Positions 4,124 through 5,457 of a stretch of 5,457 nucleotides of DNA are shown here, in pieces (position 1 is the first letter of the stretch; each line of letters begins with the position of its first letter). The stretch comes from Trueperella sp. (GTDB lineage: Bacteria > Actinomycetota > Actinomycetes > Actinomycetales > Actinomycetaceae). The stretch spans positions 1 through 5,457 of the forward strand of contig JAAYGH010000089.1 of assembly GCA_012727825.1 (NCBI GenBank), read 5' to 3'. Position numbers and translations under genes: made by a program. Below the pieces are notes generated by a model, which was not told the DNA's origin, ran no database searches, and saw only the letters and a program-made list of their open reading frames with translations.

Positions 4124-5341
4124 ATGAATTTTACGTTGGGAACGCGGCTCGAGGGCAAACTAGGTCGCACGGGAACGATTCACACGCCGCACGGCGACAT
4201 CCGAACGCCCGCGTTTATTCCGGTGGGTACGAAGGCCACGGTGAAGGCAGTGACGCCGGAGGAAGTTGCGGAGGTTGGCGCGCAGGCGGTGCTTGCAAAC
4301 GCCTATCACCTATACCTGCAGCCGGGATCGGATGTTGTGGACGAGGCGGGCGGTCTGGGTGCGTTCATGAACTGGCCCGGGCCCACCTTCACAGACTCGG
4401 GCGGGTTCCAAGTGATGAGCTTGGGGTCGGGATTCAAAAAGGTGCTCAGCGAAGAATTTTCAGGCAAGACGTTGGCCGACGACGCGGTCGCCGACGGCAA
4501 GGAGCGCTTGGCGAACGTGGACGACGACGGCGTCTGGTTCCGCTCGCACCTCAACGGTGACCTGCACCGGTTCACACCTGAAATTTCCATGCGAATCCAG
4601 CACGAGCTGGGTGCGGATATCATTTTCGCATTCGACGAGCTAACCACGCTGATGAACTCGCGCGGCTATCAAGAAGAAGCCCTCGAGCGGACGCGGCTAT
4701 GGGCGGAGCGCTGCTTGGTCGCGCACAAGGACCTCACCCGCGAGCGCGCAGATAAGCCGTACCAGCAGCTGTTCGGCGTGATTCAAGGTGCGCAGTATGA
4801 GGACTTGAGGCGTAAGGCCGCGCGAGATTTGGGCGCTATGGAGGTGGATGGCCAGCGCTTTGATGGCTTTGGTATCGGAGGTGCGCTGGAGAAAGAGAAC
4901 CTGGCGACGATCGTTGGCTGGGTGAGTGAGGAGCTGCCCGAGGATCGGGCCCGGCACATGCTTGGAATCTCCGAGCCAGACGACTTCTTTGCGTGCATCG
5001 AGAACGGCGCGGACACGTTCGATTGCGTGAACCCATCGCGCGTGGCTCGCAACGCGGCAATCTACTCGCCGGACGGGCGTTTCAACATCACGCGGGCGGA
5101 GTTCAAACGGGACTTCTCGCCCCTCGTTGACGGCTGTGAGTGCTACACATGCACGCACTATTCAAAGGCGTACATCCATCACCTGTTCAAGGCCAAGGAG
5201 ATCCTGTCCTCCACGTTGGCTACGATCCACAACGAACACTTCACTGTGAAGCTCGTCGATTCGATTCGTGCCTCGATCGAGGACGGTACCTACTGGGAGT
5301 TCAAGGACCAGGTGCTCGGCCGCTTTTACGCGACGAAGTAG
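4124..5341 (+). CDS. tgt: tRNA-guanine transglycosylase (Tgt), actinobacterial type
   Basis: Tgt swaps guanine-34 of tRNAs with GUN anticodons (Asp, Asn, His, Tyr) for a 7-deazaguanine base. Key residues are present: catalytic Asp91 in FTDSGGFQVMSLG, base-recognition Asp171 in AFDEL, GVIQG (218-222), nucleophile Asp300 in DTFDCVNPSR, and zinc ligands Cys338, Cys340, Cys343 (CECYTC) with His369. At 405 residues it is about 30 longer than the E. coli enzyme, mostly from an acidic insertion of about 25 residues at roughly 108-135, between the catalytic DSGGF region and the FRSHLNGD segment. The usual base-pocket sequences DEC and GGLAVGE read DEL (171-173) and GGALEKE (252-258), so substrate choice may differ from preQ1-type enzymes. 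The ATG has AAGG (4113-4116), overlapping the yhhQ stop, and AGGGA closer in. The gene is probably co-transcribed with yhhQ. Confidence 0.97.
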   Translation: MNFTLGTRLEGKLGRTGTIHTPHGDIRTPAFIPVGTKATVKAVTPEEVAEVGAQAVLANAYHLYLQPGSDVVDEAGGLGAFMNWPGPTFTDSGGFQVMSLGSGFKKVLSEEFSGKTLADDAVADGKERLANVDDDGVWFRSHLNGDLHRFTPEISMRIQHELGADIIFAFDELTTLMNSRGYQEEALERTRLWAERCLVAHKDLTRERADKPYQQLFGVIQGAQYEDLRRKAARDLGAMEVDGQRFDGFGIGGALEKENLATIVGWVSEELPEDRARHMLGISEPDDFFACIENGADTFDCVNPSRVARNAAIYSPDGRFNITRAEFKRDFSPLVDGCECYTCTHYSKAYIHHLFKAKEILSSTLATIHNEHFTVKLVDSIRASIEDGTYWEFKDQVLGRFYATK

Positions 5342-5358
5342 CCAGCGCTTAACCGACA

Positions 5359-5394
5359 GTGGGCCCGGCATTATTGGCGCCGGCCCGCTCTTTC
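5359..5394 (+). terminator. Intrinsic terminator after tgt
   Basis: GTGGGCC then GGC (5359-5365 and 5367-5369, with C5366 bulged) pair with GCCGGCCCGC (5379-5388), giving about 10 base pairs. A short T-rich tail, TCTTTC (5389-5394), follows. The stem begins 17 bases after the tgt stop. The U-tract is short but the GC-rich stem is strong. The CTTTC/GAAAG repeat immediately after (5390-5394 with 5398-5402) can form a small second hairpin. Confidence 0.7.
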
Positions 5395-5457
5395 GGCGAA
5401 AGAATCTAGTGCCTCGAGAGGTTCCGGCGCTATCCAGTAGCTGCCTTTTTGGTAGGC

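Noticed and set aside
4697..5158. 153-codon minus-strand frame inside tgt
   Set aside because: It is antisense to a fully conserved Tgt sequence, with no recognisable domain. It is a by-product of GC-rich codon usage.
5371..5457. Possible C-terminal end of a convergent minus-strand gene (28 codons, stop at 5371-5373), or a start of a + strand gene at GTG 5409
   Set aside because: Both frames are open to the window edge, but neither gives recognisable residues, and the minus frame would end inside the tgt terminator stem. The stretch is too short to decide.

Overview
The window looks like chromosomal DNA from a moderately high-GC actinobacterium. The style of Tgt (FDCVNPSR active-site segment, GGALEKE loop), apparently leaderless genes with TAnnnT -10 boxes, and a TTG start all fit. 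An Actinomycetaceae member such as an Arcanobacterium or Trueperella relative is my best guess, from recall of protein style only. All six protein genes are on the + strand. I see no mobile elements, tRNA, rRNA or CRISPR array.

Layout, left to right. (1) A CYTH-domain phosphohydrolase gene, cut at its 5' end by the window edge (2-634). (2) A small membrane-anchored DUF4825-type protein, probably translated from a leaderless mRNA (735-1271). (3) A 333-base gap holding a near-consensus sigma-70 promoter (TTGACA/TATGAT), a folded segment of about 140 nt, and a very strong intrinsic terminator with a 16-bp perfect stem. This is a self-contained small RNA unit that I cannot assign to a known class. 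(4) A DUF4261-family cytosolic protein, again apparently leaderless (1605-2417). (5) A deoxynucleoside kinase starting with TTG (2543-3235), whose promoter is overlapped by a 13/16 match to the NrdR box. (6) A 216-base leader with several hairpins, then the queuosine-precursor transporter gene yhhQ (3452-4114). (7) tgt, tRNA-guanine transglycosylase, starting 9 bases after yhhQ (4124-5341) and followed by an intrinsic terminator.

How the genes work together: yhhQ and tgt form a two-gene queuosine salvage unit. YhhQ imports a 7-deazaguanine precursor and Tgt exchanges it for G34 in GUN-anticodon tRNAs. No preQ1 synthesis gene is visible here. The base-recognition residues of this Tgt differ from the preQ1-type enzymes of E. 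coli and Zymomonas, so queuine salvage is a reasonable hypothesis. The kinase upstream belongs to dNTP salvage, and the NrdR-like site suggests it is tied to the dATP-sensing control of ribonucleotide reductase.

The observations most worth following are the orphan small RNA, the NrdR box on a salvage kinase, the structured yhhQ leader, and the altered Tgt pocket. None can be proved from the sequence alone.
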